NCBI GenBank assembly: GCA_934645275.1
Contig: CAKUDW010000055.1
Coordinates: 1 to 9,788, forward strand
DNA length: 9,788 nucleotides
DNA from: an uncultured Clostridia bacterium
Lineage (GTDB): Bacteria > Bacillota_A > Clostridia > Christensenellales > Aristaeellaceae
Direction: 5' to 3'
The notes under the pieces are model-generated. The model searched no databases. It was not told the origin of the DNA and was given only the letters and a program-made list of their open reading frames with translations. The translations under genes were made by a program, and so were the position numbers. This document shows, in pieces, positions 1 through 6,989 of this stretch. How positions within the stretch are numbered: position 1 is the stretch's first letter; every line of letters begins with the position of its first letter.

Positions 1-1075
1 GGCCCCACTGATGCTGTATCTTGGTATTCAGTTCCAGCTGAGGGCCGGTTTCAGCCTTCTGGATACCGATTTTGTGGCAGCCTTTGAGCACATGGTTCAT
101 CAACACGGCGTTCACGCCGCGGTTCTGATAATCCGGGCGAACCGCGATGAGGTAGAGATCAAGCGTGTCGTTTCTGTGCAACGCGCGCAGAATGTCGATA
201 AAGCCGAAGGGGAACATGTGGCCGTCGTGCTTTTTGATGGCGGCGGCCATGCTGGGCGCAGCTACGCCGAAGGCAATCATGTTGTCCTCATCATCCATCA
301 CGAAGCATGCCAGATCCGGATTGATCATCGGAATAAACTTATCGGCATATTTTTTGATCTGTGCCTGCGAAAGTTCCACCGTACCGTAGAGGTGGGCGTA
401 GCACACGTTGATCAGATCAAATACCTTTTCGATATAAGGCCTGAAATCGCGCCGGTGTTTCACAGATGCCACGTGCAGTCCCGTGGCCTTGAGCACGCGA
501 TCGGACAGCTGCTGAAGCCGCGGCACGATTCTGTCGCCCGGTTGCGGCACGTCGATCAGGAATTCCACCCAGTCCACATCCTTCGCATAACCCAGGCGGG
601 TGAGGTGTTCTATGTAATAGGGATAGTTATAGTAGGTGATGAACATGCTCTTTTGGTCGAAGCCGTCCACCAGCATGCCTTCGCGATCCAGGTCGGTAAA
701 GCCAAGCGGGCCGTGAACTTCGTTGCAGCCCATTTCACGGGCCCAGTTTTCCACAGCTTCGAAGAGCGCGGCTGAAACCTCGAAATCATCTATAAAGTCC
801 ACCTGCGTAAAGCGCATGCGCTGCTTGTGCCATTTCTCGTTGGAACGTCGGCTGAGAATTGCGCCGATGCGGCCGACGATTTCACCATCGCGCAGCGCCA
901 GATAGCATTTTGCATCGCAGTATTCAAAGGCGGGGTTCTTTTTTCGGTTCCAATCCGCTATGTCTTCGCCTCTGAGGGGCGGCATGAACTGCGGTACATT
1001 GCGATAGAGCTTATTCGGGTAAGCTACGAATTTTTTCAGTTCAGATTTGGATTTGACTTCGCGAATTTCAACCAT
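1..1075 (-). CDS. GNAT-family N-acyltransferase (C-terminus beyond the window)
   Basis: The minus strand is open from an ATG at 1075 to the left edge (358 codons, no stop). It begins MVEIREVKSKSELKKF and contains a region GPLGFTDLDREGM (about residues 122-134) that I associate with the roughly 380-residue clostridial GNAT proteins. The acetyl-CoA loop signature is visible near the C-terminus: VRPDYQNRGVNAVLM (about 312-326), matching the (R/Q)xxGx(G/A) pattern of GNAT enzymes after a beta strand (LDLYLIAV). The last visible residues are TKIQHQWG, so probably only about 15-25 residues are missing. The start is supported by GGAGGGAG at 1084-1091, 8 nt upstream, and by a promoter just behind it. 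Family knowledge predicts transfer of an acyl group from acyl-CoA to an amine; the substrate cannot be read from the sequence. It is transcribed divergently from ddl, with no sign of a functional link. Confidence 0.85.
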   Translation of the reverse strand, partial: MVEIREVKSKSELKKFVAYPNKLYRNVPQFMPPLRGEDIADWNRKKNPAFEYCDAKCYLALRDGEIVGRIGAILSRRSNEKWHKQRMRFTQVDFIDDFEVSAALFEAVENWAREMGCNEVHGPLGFTDLDREGMLVDGFDQKSMFITYYNYPYYIEHLTRLGYAKDVDWVEFLIDVPQPGDRIVPRLQQLSDRVLKATGLHVASVKHRRDFRPYIEKVFDLINVCYAHLYGTVELSQAQIKKYADKFIPMINPDLACFVMDDEDNMIAFGVAAPSMAAAIKKHDGHMFPFGFIDILRALHRNDTLDLYLIAVRPDYQNRGVNAVLMNHVLKGCHKIGIQKAETGPQLELNTKIQHQWG

Positions 1076-1108
1076 GACCGAATCTCCCTCCGTATTAAAA
1101 GCGTATCA

Positions 1109-1137
1109 AGTATAGCACATGCACAGCGATTAGGCAA
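1109..1137 (-). promoter_or_regulatory. Sigma-A type promoter of the GNAT gene
   Basis: On the minus strand TTGCCT (1137-1132) is followed, after exactly 17 bp, by TATACT (1114-1109). A TGC directly before it makes this an extended -10 (TGnTATACT). The predicted transcript would start near 1102, leaving a leader of about 27 nt that contains the GGAGGGAG ribosome binding site. Spacing and position are seen directly; promoter activity is inferred. Confidence 0.65.
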
Positions 1138-1239
1138 ATGTTTTTTAGTAATTTATGAAAAAATTTTGACAAGTGGACAAAAAAAGGTTTTGACGTCGCT
1201 TCCCTTAACGTAAACAGAGAGGCAAGCGGCGGCGAATAA

Positions 1240-1248
1240 TGATATACT
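1240..1248 (+). promoter_or_regulatory. Extended -10 promoter of the ddl-murF-DUF3786 operon
   Basis: TGATATACT is an extended -10 element (TGn followed by TATACT at 1243-1248). No good -35 lies 17 bp upstream, as is common for extended -10 promoters. TTGACA (1166-1171) and TTGACG (1190-1195) occur further upstream at unsuitable spacing for this -10. The expected start of transcription is near 1255. That would place the upstream in-frame ATG (1256) at the 5' end of the mRNA with no ribosome binding site, and so supports the ATG at 1286 as the ddl start. Confidence 0.5.
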
Positions 1249-1285
1249 GTTATATATGTATATACCGCGAAAGGTGGCAGTTTTA

Positions 1286-2332
1286 ATGAATATAGTTGTG
1301 CTTTGCGGCGGATTGAGCATGGAGCGGAATGTGTCTATCACCAGCGGCACGCTGGCGTGCCGGGCGCTGCGCTCGCTGGGTCATAACGCTGTGCTGGTGG
1401 ATATGTTTTATGGTTTAGAGGACTACAAGGGTCCGGTTTCCGAGTTGTTTGTGAATCTGCCCGAAATAAAGGACGCGCAGGTTGGTTCGCAGACGCCGGA
1501 TCTCGAAGCTGTGCGCGCTTCGCGCAAGTGGCAGAGTCCCAGTAAACTTGGTTTGCGCGTGCTGGAAATCTGTCAGGCGGCGGATGTGGTGTTCCTGGCG
1601 TTGCACGGTGCGTGCGGCGAGGACGGACGCATTCAGGCAACGTTGGATTTGCTGGGCGTGCCCTACACCGGCAGCGGTTGCCTGGGCAGCGCGCTGGCGA
1701 TGGATAAGGATTTGACCAAGCAGATCGTCGCGCCTTTGGGCGTTAAGACGCCTGAGTGGCGCACGCTGAGCTGCTATGCTGAAGCAGAAATTCCGCTCAT
1801 CGTGGCCGCGACAAAGCTGCCCGTGGTGGTTAAGCCCGTGGATAGCGGTTCCAGCATTGGCGTGGCGATTGCGCATAGCGAGGAGGAGCTGACGGCGGCG
1901 CTGAAGGAGCATGTGGGGCAGAACCGCGTAATTCTGGAGCAGTACGTTTCAGGGCGCGAGATCGACGTGGGCGTGTTGGACGGCGAAAGTCTGCCATCCA
2001 TTGAAATCATCCCCAAGGCGGGCTTTTACGATTATGTGAATAAATATCAGGCGGGTTCCACCGTGGAAATCTGTCCGACGCCCATTGATCCGGCCATAGA
2101 GACCAAGCTGCGCCGCGCCGCGCTCACGGTTCACAATGCACTGGGGCTGAAGGCTTATTCCCGTTCGGATTATATCGTAGATGAAAAGGGCGATGTATAC
2201 TTCCTGGAGATCAATACCCTGCCGGGTATGACGCCTACCAGCTTGATGCCGCAGGAAGCGGCGGCAGTCGGCATTTCCTATGCGGCGTTGTGCCAGAAAA
2301 TTGTGGATATCGCCGTGCGCGATTTTAATTAA
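1286..2332 (+). CDS. ddl: D-alanine--D-alanine ligase
   Basis: This is an ATP-grasp enzyme that joins two D-alanines in the cytoplasm to give the dipeptide used by MurF. The 348 residues show the family features in order: N-terminal CGGLSMERNVSITSG (7-21), HGACGEDG (107-114), YTGSG (127-131) followed by the MDKDLTK segment (139-145), KPVDSGSSIGV (183-193), EQYVSGREIDVGV (218-230), and RSDYIVDEKGDVYFLEIN (293-310). In the last segment D295, E308 and N310 are the expected Mg2+ ligands. The omega loop carries YDYVNKY (248-254); the KY pair is typical of D-Ala-D-Ala rather than D-Ala-D-Lac enzymes, so vancomycin-type specificity is not suggested. The start at 1286 is chosen over the in-frame ATG at 1256 because AAGGTGG (1271-1277) sits 8 nt before it and family similarity begins there. 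First gene of an operon with murF 16 bp downstream. Confidence 0.95.
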   Translation: MNIVVLCGGLSMERNVSITSGTLACRALRSLGHNAVLVDMFYGLEDYKGPVSELFVNLPEIKDAQVGSQTPDLEAVRASRKWQSPSKLGLRVLEICQAADVVFLALHGACGEDGRIQATLDLLGVPYTGSGCLGSALAMDKDLTKQIVAPLGVKTPEWRTLSCYAEAEIPLIVAATKLPVVVKPVDSGSSIGVAIAHSEEELTAALKEHVGQNRVILEQYVSGREIDVGVLDGESLPSIEIIPKAGFYDYVNKYQAGSTVEICPTPIDPAIETKLRRAALTVHNALGLKAYSRSDYIVDEKGDVYFLEINTLPGMTPTSLMPQEAAAVGISYAALCQKIVDIAVRDFN

Positions 2333-2348
2333 AGGCGGTTGCGGTAAT

Positions 2349-3716
2349 ATGAGAGCATTTACTGTAAGGCAGGCGCTTGAAGCTACGGGTGGCCGCTACT
2401 TTGGTCCAGAATCGGCGTTGGACGCGCGCATTATCCGCGTTTCCAGCGACAGTCGGGATATCGGCCCCGGCACGCTTTTCGTGGCCTTTAAGGGCGCGCG
2501 CGTCGACGGCCACAGCTATATGGCCGACTGTTTGAATCGCGGCGCAGTGTGTTGCATATCCGAGCGCGAACCCGAAAGTGCGGCGGAAATGCCGTTGATT
2601 TGTGTGCGATCCTCGTTGGCGGCCATCGGCGCGCTGGCCGGATGGTATCGGCGCGGCTTTAATCTGCCGGTCGTCGGCATTACGGGCAGCGTTGGAAAGA
2701 CCACCACCAAGGAAATGATTTCAGCAGTGCTGGAGCGCAAATTCCGAGTACATAAGACCGAGAAGAATTTCAACAACGAGCTGGGCGTACCGCGCACGTT
2801 GCTGAGCATGCCGGAGGACGCACAGGCTGCTGTGGTTGAAATGGGCATCAGCGACTTTGGTGAAATGACGCGGTTGACAGACATGGTACGTCCAAACATC
2901 GCCGTCATCACCATGATCGGCGACGCGCATCTGGAATTCTTGCATGATCGGCCGGGCGTGTTGCGCGCCAAGACGGAGATATTTAAATCCATGCAGCCGG
3001 ATGATCTGGCCATTGTAAATGGCGACGATCCGCTGCTCAGTACGTATGAGGCGCCGGTGCGCCGGATCACTTTCGGCATGCAGGAGGGCAACGATTTCGT
3101 GGCGCGCGAGGTGGAGAATCTGGGCGGCGATGGCATGCGCTTTGAAATCTGCCACCATGGGCAGACGTTTCCAGTGCAGATTCCCGCATTTGGTACGCAT
3201 TTGCCGTATGCGGCGCTGGCGGGTGCGGCGGTTGGCTGGGCGCTGGGTTTGACAGACGCTCAGATCGCGGCTGGACTTGCGGATTTTGAAACTGTGGGCA
3301 ATCGCGCGCGATTGATTCAGACTGGTGGGATCACCATTCTGAGCGACTGCTACAATGCCAACCCCAATTCTACAGCCTCTGCGATCGATTCATTGACGGC
3401 GTTGCCGGGGCGCGGCGTGTGCATACTGGGCGATATGCTCGAATTGGGTGAAAATAGCGCGGCGTTGCACCGCTCGGTGGGTGCGCATGCGGCTGAACGC
3501 GGCGTTCAGTTGGTGATCGGCTGCGGCAAGTTGGCGCGCGAAATTGCAGCGGGCGCACGGGATGCGGGTGCAAATGCGCTGTACTTTGAGAATAAAGAAG
3601 CGTTGATTCAAGCGCTGCCTGAAATCCTGCATTCAGGCGATAAGGTGCTGGTGAAGGCTTCGCACAGTATGGCGTTCGAGCAGATCGTGGCTGCGATCGA
3701 GGCGACTAATTCGTGA
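2349..3716 (+). CDS. murF: UDP-N-acetylmuramoyl-tripeptide--D-alanyl-D-alanine ligase
   Basis: MurF catalyses the last cytoplasmic step of peptidoglycan precursor synthesis, the ATP-dependent addition of D-Ala-D-Ala to UDP-MurNAc-tripeptide. The 455-residue product has the usual length and three Mur ligase domains: an N-terminal uridine-binding domain (about 1-100), the central ATPase domain with P-loop GSVGKTTTK (113-121), TEKNFNNELGVP (137-148) and MGISDFGEM (165-173), and a C-terminal domain from about 310 with NRARLI, DCYNANPNS (333-341) and GDMLELG (361-367). AKTEIF (207-212) contains the lysine that is carbamylated in Mur ligases. The late segment reads VKASHSM (434-440), where MurF proteins more often have KGSR; this is a conservative oddity. 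The start at 2349 has AAAGGCGG (2331-2338), overlapping the ddl stop codon, 10 nt upstream, which suggests coupled translation with ddl. An in-frame ATG at 2280 lies inside ddl and is not needed. Confidence 0.96.
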   Translation: MRAFTVRQALEATGGRYFGPESALDARIIRVSSDSRDIGPGTLFVAFKGARVDGHSYMADCLNRGAVCCISEREPESAAEMPLICVRSSLAAIGALAGWYRRGFNLPVVGITGSVGKTTTKEMISAVLERKFRVHKTEKNFNNELGVPRTLLSMPEDAQAAVVEMGISDFGEMTRLTDMVRPNIAVITMIGDAHLEFLHDRPGVLRAKTEIFKSMQPDDLAIVNGDDPLLSTYEAPVRRITFGMQEGNDFVAREVENLGGDGMRFEICHHGQTFPVQIPAFGTHLPYAALAGAAVGWALGLTDAQIAAGLADFETVGNRARLIQTGGITILSDCYNANPNSTASAIDSLTALPGRGVCILGDMLELGENSAALHRSVGAHAAERGVQLVIGCGKLAREIAAGARDAGANALYFENKEALIQALPEILHSGDKVLVKASHSMAFEQIVAAIEATNS

Positions 3717-4324
3717 TTGCGGAGAATCGCGCTTTCAGAGAAATGGCGCTGAGCGCGCGAAAGCGTCTGGAAAACAGGCGGCCGGAGGAAGTGGCAGCAA
3801 GGAGTGGGAGCGTATACGACCCTCAGAAGCGCACGATAAGACTGAAAAGCCTGGAACGGGAACTTTTGCTTGCATTGCCGGAGTATGTATTTGAGCAGCC
3901 GTTGGACGAATGGTACCAGCTGGTCGTGCTGCACTATCTGGATATGGCCGATGCAGCGCCTGTTTCGGATGAATTGCTTGCATTCGGCGGCCTGAAGGAT
4001 GGATTGATTCGGGGTACGAAATTCGACCGTGAAATGGAACGGGAACTATGCAGCTTTTTGAATGGAAAGCGGCGCGAGCAGCTTTGCAGCCTCGTGACGG
4101 TGTGTGGCGGCACGGTTGTCGAATCGAATGCGGACATTTGCGCGCGGTTTGATTTTCTGCCTTTTTATCCGCTATGGCTCAAGATATGGTTGGCGGACGA
4201 TGAGTTTGAAGCATCTGGCAAGCTGCTGCTCAGCAGGAGCGCAGATCATTACCTTACGGTAGAGGATGCGGTTACGGTTGGCGATATATTTCTGTCAAAG
4301 CTGCGCATGGCATATGCAGACTAA
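3713..4324 (+). CDS. DUF3786 family protein of unknown function
   Basis: A 203-residue soluble protein starting with GTG; the start overlaps the murF stop codon (GTGA, 3713-3716), so its translation is very likely coupled to murF. GAGG at 3699-3702 is a weak ribosome binding site. I assign DUF3786 from the C-terminal half: FDFLPFYPLWLKIWLADDEF (146-165) followed by ASGKLLLSRSADHYLTVEDA (167-186), which matches my memory of the family's P-x-(hydrophobic)-W-x-x-D-x-EF-P/A core and its YL..ED ending. The middle part has a GGLKDGLIRGTKF segment (92-104) where the family shows a glycine-rich loop. No signal peptide or membrane segment is visible. DUF3786 proteins have no established function, though some relatives sit beside corrinoid or one-carbon enzymes. 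Here the context is cell-wall synthesis, which may be only a shared transcript. It is the last gene before a strong terminator. Confidence 0.75.
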   Translation: MIAENRAFREMALSARKRLENRRPEEVAARSGSVYDPQKRTIRLKSLERELLLALPEYVFEQPLDEWYQLVVLHYLDMADAAPVSDELLAFGGLKDGLIRGTKFDREMERELCSFLNGKRREQLCSLVTVCGGTVVESNADICARFDFLPFYPLWLKIWLADDEFEASGKLLLSRSADHYLTVEDAVTVGDIFLSKLRMAYAD

Positions 4325-4328
4325 AAAA

Positions 4329-4367
4329 CACGGTTACCCATATGTTGGTTGGGTAGCCGTGCTTTTT
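4329..4367. terminator. Bidirectional intrinsic terminator between convergent operons
   Basis: A 12-bp stem (4329-4340 with 4350-4361, one G-U pair) closes a 9-nt loop and is followed by TTTTT (4363-4367) on the plus strand. The mirrored A run at 4323-4328 gives a T run on the minus strand. It can therefore end both the ddl-murF-DUF3786 transcript and the converging pseudouridine synthase/phosphopantetheinyl transferase transcript, whose last stop codon is at 4400. Confidence 0.85.
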
Positions 4368-4399
4368 AAGGGATAAGAATTAGAACAACCGAAGGAAGA

Positions 4400-4981
4400 T
4401 TACCGATAACTTTCTGGAAAAGCGATTCTTATACAGTTTGCATTTTCACCAAGGGCGCTCAACACGTAGGTGCGGCCTATATTGTCGAATACACGCTCAG
4501 TGAAGAAGCGTCCGGTCAATTCCGGCGCGGCGGTATCGATGTGCTCAGGATGTGAAAATAGGCCGCGCCCATCCAGCTTGGCGAGGCATTCCTTCCTTGT
4601 CCAGCATTCAAAAAAGTCTCGATCGGCTTCATTGGCGTTCAGGCAACGCGGGGCGAGTTTTTGCGCGATGCGCGCGTCTATCATTTCAATATCCACGCCG
4701 CAGGGCGCATCTGAAATCAGAGCCGCGGCCAGAGAATAGCTGTGGCTCAGGCTGAAATGTGGGCCATCGGGCAGATAGGGCTTGCCGGTTTCGGTAAAGA
4801 CAACGTTTCCCGGCGCGTATATCCCAGCTTCGTCCAAGGCAAAACGCAACAATCGCCACGCTGTGATGCTCGCGTCGCGCACGCGAGGGTTCTTTTTTTT
4901 ATGGATGTGCGCCGCAAATGTGGGCCCGAAATCCGGAATTTCACTGTTTGACCGTATTTCGGCAAGGTACAAGCGAATCAC
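4400..4981 (-). CDS. 4'-phosphopantetheinyl transferase, Sfp type (short form)
   Basis: The enzyme transfers the phosphopantetheine arm of coenzyme A to a serine of an acyl or peptidyl carrier protein. The 193 residues contain the two signature blocks. The first is FSLSHS (76-81) followed by GVDIE (95-99) with metal ligands D97 and E99. The second is CWTRKECLAK (126-135), containing the (W/F)xxKE motif with E131 and K135. KPYLPDGPHFSLSHS matches the usual lead-in to the active site. It is shorter than Sfp itself (about 224 residues), mainly in the N-terminal half. The GTG start overlaps the TGA of the upstream pseudouridine synthase gene (GTGA, 4981-4978), so the two are co-transcribed and probably translationally coupled. 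No carrier protein, polyketide or peptide synthetase gene is in the window, so its target is unknown; a housekeeping acyl carrier protein is possible. Confidence 0.88.
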   Translation of the reverse strand: MIRLYLAEIRSNSEIPDFGPTFAAHIHKKKNPRVRDASITAWRLLRFALDEAGIYAPGNVVFTETGKPYLPDGPHFSLSHSYSLAAALISDAPCGVDIEMIDARIAQKLAPRCLNANEADRDFFECWTRKECLAKLDGRGLFSHPEHIDTAAPELTGRFFTERVFDNIGRTYVLSALGENANCIRIAFPESYR

Positions 4982-5937
4982 AGGCGATACTCCGGAAAGT
5001 ACTCGCGGACGAAGCGCACCTGCGGCACGGTGATCTCCAGCCCATTGAGCGGGTCTAGTATACCCGCATCAGTTGTAAATTCGAAAACCATGCGGCAAGC
5101 ATAGAGCGCCTGAAACTCACGGCCATATTTCCGATTTCGCTGCGCGTCGCCATACTGGCCATCTCCCAGCAACGGGTGTTTCGCATGGGCCATCTGCGCG
5201 CGAATCTGGTGCGTGCGCCCGGTCAATAGCTCGCATTCCACGAGATTCAGTTCACCGCGAGTGGCCAGCACGCGATATTTCGTTTGCGCACGCTGTGCAC
5301 CGGTCTCCATGCGCGGGCTGACGCGTACCTTTTTGTGGCCGTCTTCCTTAATAATGTAATTGTCCAGCATACCCTCAGAACGTTGAAACTCACCCAGTGC
5401 GATGCACAGATACAGTTTTTGAATTTCGCGGTCGCGTATTTTCTGATTGATAATGTGCAAGGCGGCCTGCGTCTTGGCAGCGATCACAATACCACCCGTG
5501 AAGCGGTCGATGCGGTTACAGAGCGCGGGGGCAAAGCCGCCGGGTTCATATTCGCCCTTCTGGTACAGATAAGCTTGGATGTACGTGATCAGCGTGTTTA
5601 CCTTTTCGTGCGCGTCCGGATGCACGGAAAGCCCGGGCTGTTTATCGACGATTAGCAGGTTTGAATCCTCATAAAGTACGTTCAGGCGCGGCTGGATTTT
5701 GGAAAGAAAAGGATCCTTACGCTGCGGACGAACGAACAGTTCGTCGTTCAGGTATATTTGCAGCACATCGCCTGCAGTCAGCCGCGCGTCGGGAGCGGGG
5801 TGACGGCCGTTGAGCCTGAACTTTTTCTGGCGATAGAATTTCTGGCGCTGCCCCATGCTTACCGCGGGCATTTCCCGCGCCAGCCACTTATCCAGCTTGC
5901 GCCCGTCGTCCGCAGCGGCGATAGTGAATTCCTTCAA
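4978..5937 (-). CDS. RluA-family RNA pseudouridine synthase
   Basis: Predicted to convert specific uridines in rRNA (less likely tRNA) to pseudouridine. The 319 residues show an N-terminal S4 RNA-binding domain (about 10-65, LDKWLARE...LNGR...GDVLQIYL) and an RluA catalytic domain (about 85-310). The catalytic block is NRIDRFTGGIVIAAK (141-155), with D144 as the expected nucleophile. The residue before R is Asn rather than the His of the common HRLDxxTSG form; this variant is known to me from clostridial RluA-like proteins. Further motifs are KLYLCIALG (174-182), LLTGRTHQIRAQMAHAKHPL (238-257) and LGDGQYG (257-263). The start is TTG at 5937: the frame is closed by TGA at 5955-5953, there is no other start between, and the next Met (residue 23) would cut into the S4 domain. 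GAGGA (5954-5950) lies 12 nt upstream, slightly far. First gene of an operon with the phosphopantetheinyl transferase. Which RNA site it modifies cannot be told. Confidence 0.92.
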   Translation of the reverse strand: MKEFTIAAADDGRKLDKWLAREMPAVSMGQRQKFYRQKKFRLNGRHPAPDARLTAGDVLQIYLNDELFVRPQRKDPFLSKIQPRLNVLYEDSNLLIVDKQPGLSVHPDAHEKVNTLITYIQAYLYQKGEYEPGGFAPALCNRIDRFTGGIVIAAKTQAALHIINQKIRDREIQKLYLCIALGEFQRSEGMLDNYIIKEDGHKKVRVSPRMETGAQRAQTKYRVLATRGELNLVECELLTGRTHQIRAQMAHAKHPLLGDGQYGDAQRNRKYGREFQALYACRMVFEFTTDAGILDPLNGLEITVPQVRFVREYFPEYRL

Positions 5938-5967
5938 ATTAAACCACTGTCCTCATAACTTGCTACT

Positions 5968-6876
5968 TTAATTATAGCAAAGCGATTGCTGCGAAGCAAG
6001 ATATACGGCCAGAATTTCATAATCGCCCGCCGCTGTGCCTGCGCCCATGGCGGAAAAGGCGGCCTGTGCACCGCTGGCGTGGAAACCTGCCGATGGGCCG
6101 CCGCCTACCTGTTTGTACAGCTCGAAGCATATGGGCAACATTTCGCGCCTGCGCGCTGCATATTGCGCCGGATCGATAGTATAGAGCGCGGCCATCGCGT
6201 ATTTCAATGCCCAGAGTCGCGCGGAATTGGCGTAGACGCCGCCCAGTTCCATGCAGCGCATCCAGGTGGCAATGTTGGCTTCGCCTTCGCCGGCAATGCC
6301 CTCGCCGTGCATAGCTTCGTGTACTGCAACAAATGGCAGCGATGCGTGCGGTAGTTCCGGCGCGACAAAGGCTTCGCCCGTGATAAAGGAATAAAACCCG
6401 GACAGGTTCATAAGGCGCATCCAGCCCGGAAAGTGCGCGGGCTTGGCCGGGAGCTCGGGAAGATTGGAAAAAACAGGTTCGATTTCGTTGATTTGTGCAA
6501 TCAAATTGGCACATAGAGTATTCATCTGTTCGGCGGAAGCGCTGTACTGCCGCGCATCGCGCGTATACAATGGCAACCACAACGCGCCGAAGGCAATAGC
6601 TGCCGCTGTCAGTAACGCCGTCAGGCGGCGCAGCAGCCGCTTTAGGGGTCGACGACGAACGCAATCCAAAACTATCAGCGCCGCAAGGCTGCCGGCACAG
6701 GCCAGCAGACCATATTCAAGCAGTGAAAAGTTTAGACTTTCACCTAAATGGCGCAGCAGGCGCACGAACGGCAGAGAAATGCGTTTAGCCCAATGCTGCG
6801 CAAGTGTGGGACAGGCGAGAGGGAGGCCCAGCAGTGCCCCTGCACACACCGGGGCAATCCATTCGTGCCGCTTCAC
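5968..6876 (-). CDS. DUF3810 family membrane protein with HExxH motif (putative zinc metallopeptidase)
   Basis: With the GTG start at 6876 the protein has 302 residues: a short positive N-terminus (KRHEW), hydrophobic segments at about 7-27, 52-72 and 86-104, then a soluble C-terminal domain. That domain contains LPFVAVHEAMHGEGIAGEGE (180-199), where H186, E187 and H190 form HExxH and a downstream acidic GEGEAN (196-201) may supply the third zinc ligand. This arrangement matches DUF3810, a family with no characterised activity that I know of; catalysis is inference. An in-frame ATG at 6915 lacks a ribosome binding site and lies on a likely -10 element (CATAAT, 6919-6914). An ATG at 6882 is only 3 nt from GGGAG (6890-6886), while the GTG at 6876 is 9 nt from it, so GTG is preferred. 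Divergent from pgi; the downstream pseudouridine synthase operon has its own promoter. Confidence 0.8.
   Translation of the reverse strand: MKRHEWIAPVCAGALLGLPLACPTLAQHWAKRISLPFVRLLRHLGESLNFSLLEYGLLACAGSLAALIVLDCVRRRPLKRLLRRLTALLTAAAIAFGALWLPLYTRDARQYSASAEQMNTLCANLIAQINEIEPVFSNLPELPAKPAHFPGWMRLMNLSGFYSFITGEAFVAPELPHASLPFVAVHEAMHGEGIAGEGEANIATWMRCMELGGVYANSARLWALKYAMAALYTIDPAQYAARRREMLPICFELYKQVGGGPSAGFHASGAQAAFSAMGAGTAAGDYEILAVYLASQQSLCYN
5971..5999 (-). promoter_or_regulatory. Promoter of the pseudouridine synthase operon
   Basis: On the minus strand TTGCTT (5999-5994) is followed after 17 bp by a perfect TATAAT (5976-5971), preceded by TGC (extended -10). The -10 lies over the last sense codons of the upstream DUF3810 gene, next to its stop (5970-5968). 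A transcript starting near 5964 would have a leader of about 27 nt before the TTG start. The operon can therefore be transcribed independently of the DUF3810 gene. Confidence 0.7.
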
Positions 6877-6913
6877 AGGCATCCGCTCCCATCGCTTTGT
6901 GATTTGTACAATC

Positions 6914-6943
6914 ATTATGACACAGCGATATGCCGAAATGCAA
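6914..6943 (-). promoter_or_regulatory. Probable promoter of the DUF3810 gene
   Basis: TGTCATAAT (6922-6914, minus strand) is an extended -10 with one mismatch. TTGCAT (6943-6938) lies 18 bp upstream as a poor -35. If used, transcription starts near 6907, downstream of the ATG at 6915, which supports the GTG start at 6876. A palindrome (6941-6953) overlaps the -35. Confidence 0.45.
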
Positions 6944-6953
6944 ATGTAATTTG
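6941..6953. promoter_or_regulatory. Operator-like palindrome between DUF3810 gene and pgi
   Basis: CAAAT-gta-ATTTG is a perfect palindrome with a 3-nt centre. It is nested in a wider imperfect one, AAATGC (6936-6941) with GCATTT (6956-6961). It overlaps the -35 of the minus-strand promoter and lies about 37 bp upstream of the pgi -35. The octamer TGCAAATG occurs both here (6939-6946) and in the pgi spacer (7001-7008). This could be a repressor or activator site. The region is AT-rich, so chance cannot be excluded. Confidence 0.3.
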
Positions 6954-6989
6954 TGGCATTTTAAGACGATATATGAATGTAATAAAAAC

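Noticed and set aside
11..775. Plus-strand 254-codon open frame
   Set aside because: It lies antisense to the GNAT gene, whose minus-strand translation has clear family motifs, a promoter and a ribosome binding site.
1286..2332. Vancomycin-type D-Ala-D-Lac or D-Ala-D-Ser ligase
   Set aside because: The omega loop has the KY pair typical of D-Ala-D-Ala enzymes, and the operon partner is murF, with no vanH or vanX-like gene.
5284..5655. Plus-strand 123-codon open frame
   Set aside because: Antisense to the catalytic core of the RluA-family gene and without its own ribosome binding site.
6017..6664. Minus-strand 215-codon open frame
   Set aside because: Same strand but different frame inside the DUF3810 gene; arginine- and cysteine-rich composition without motifs, typical of a shadow in GC-rich sequence.
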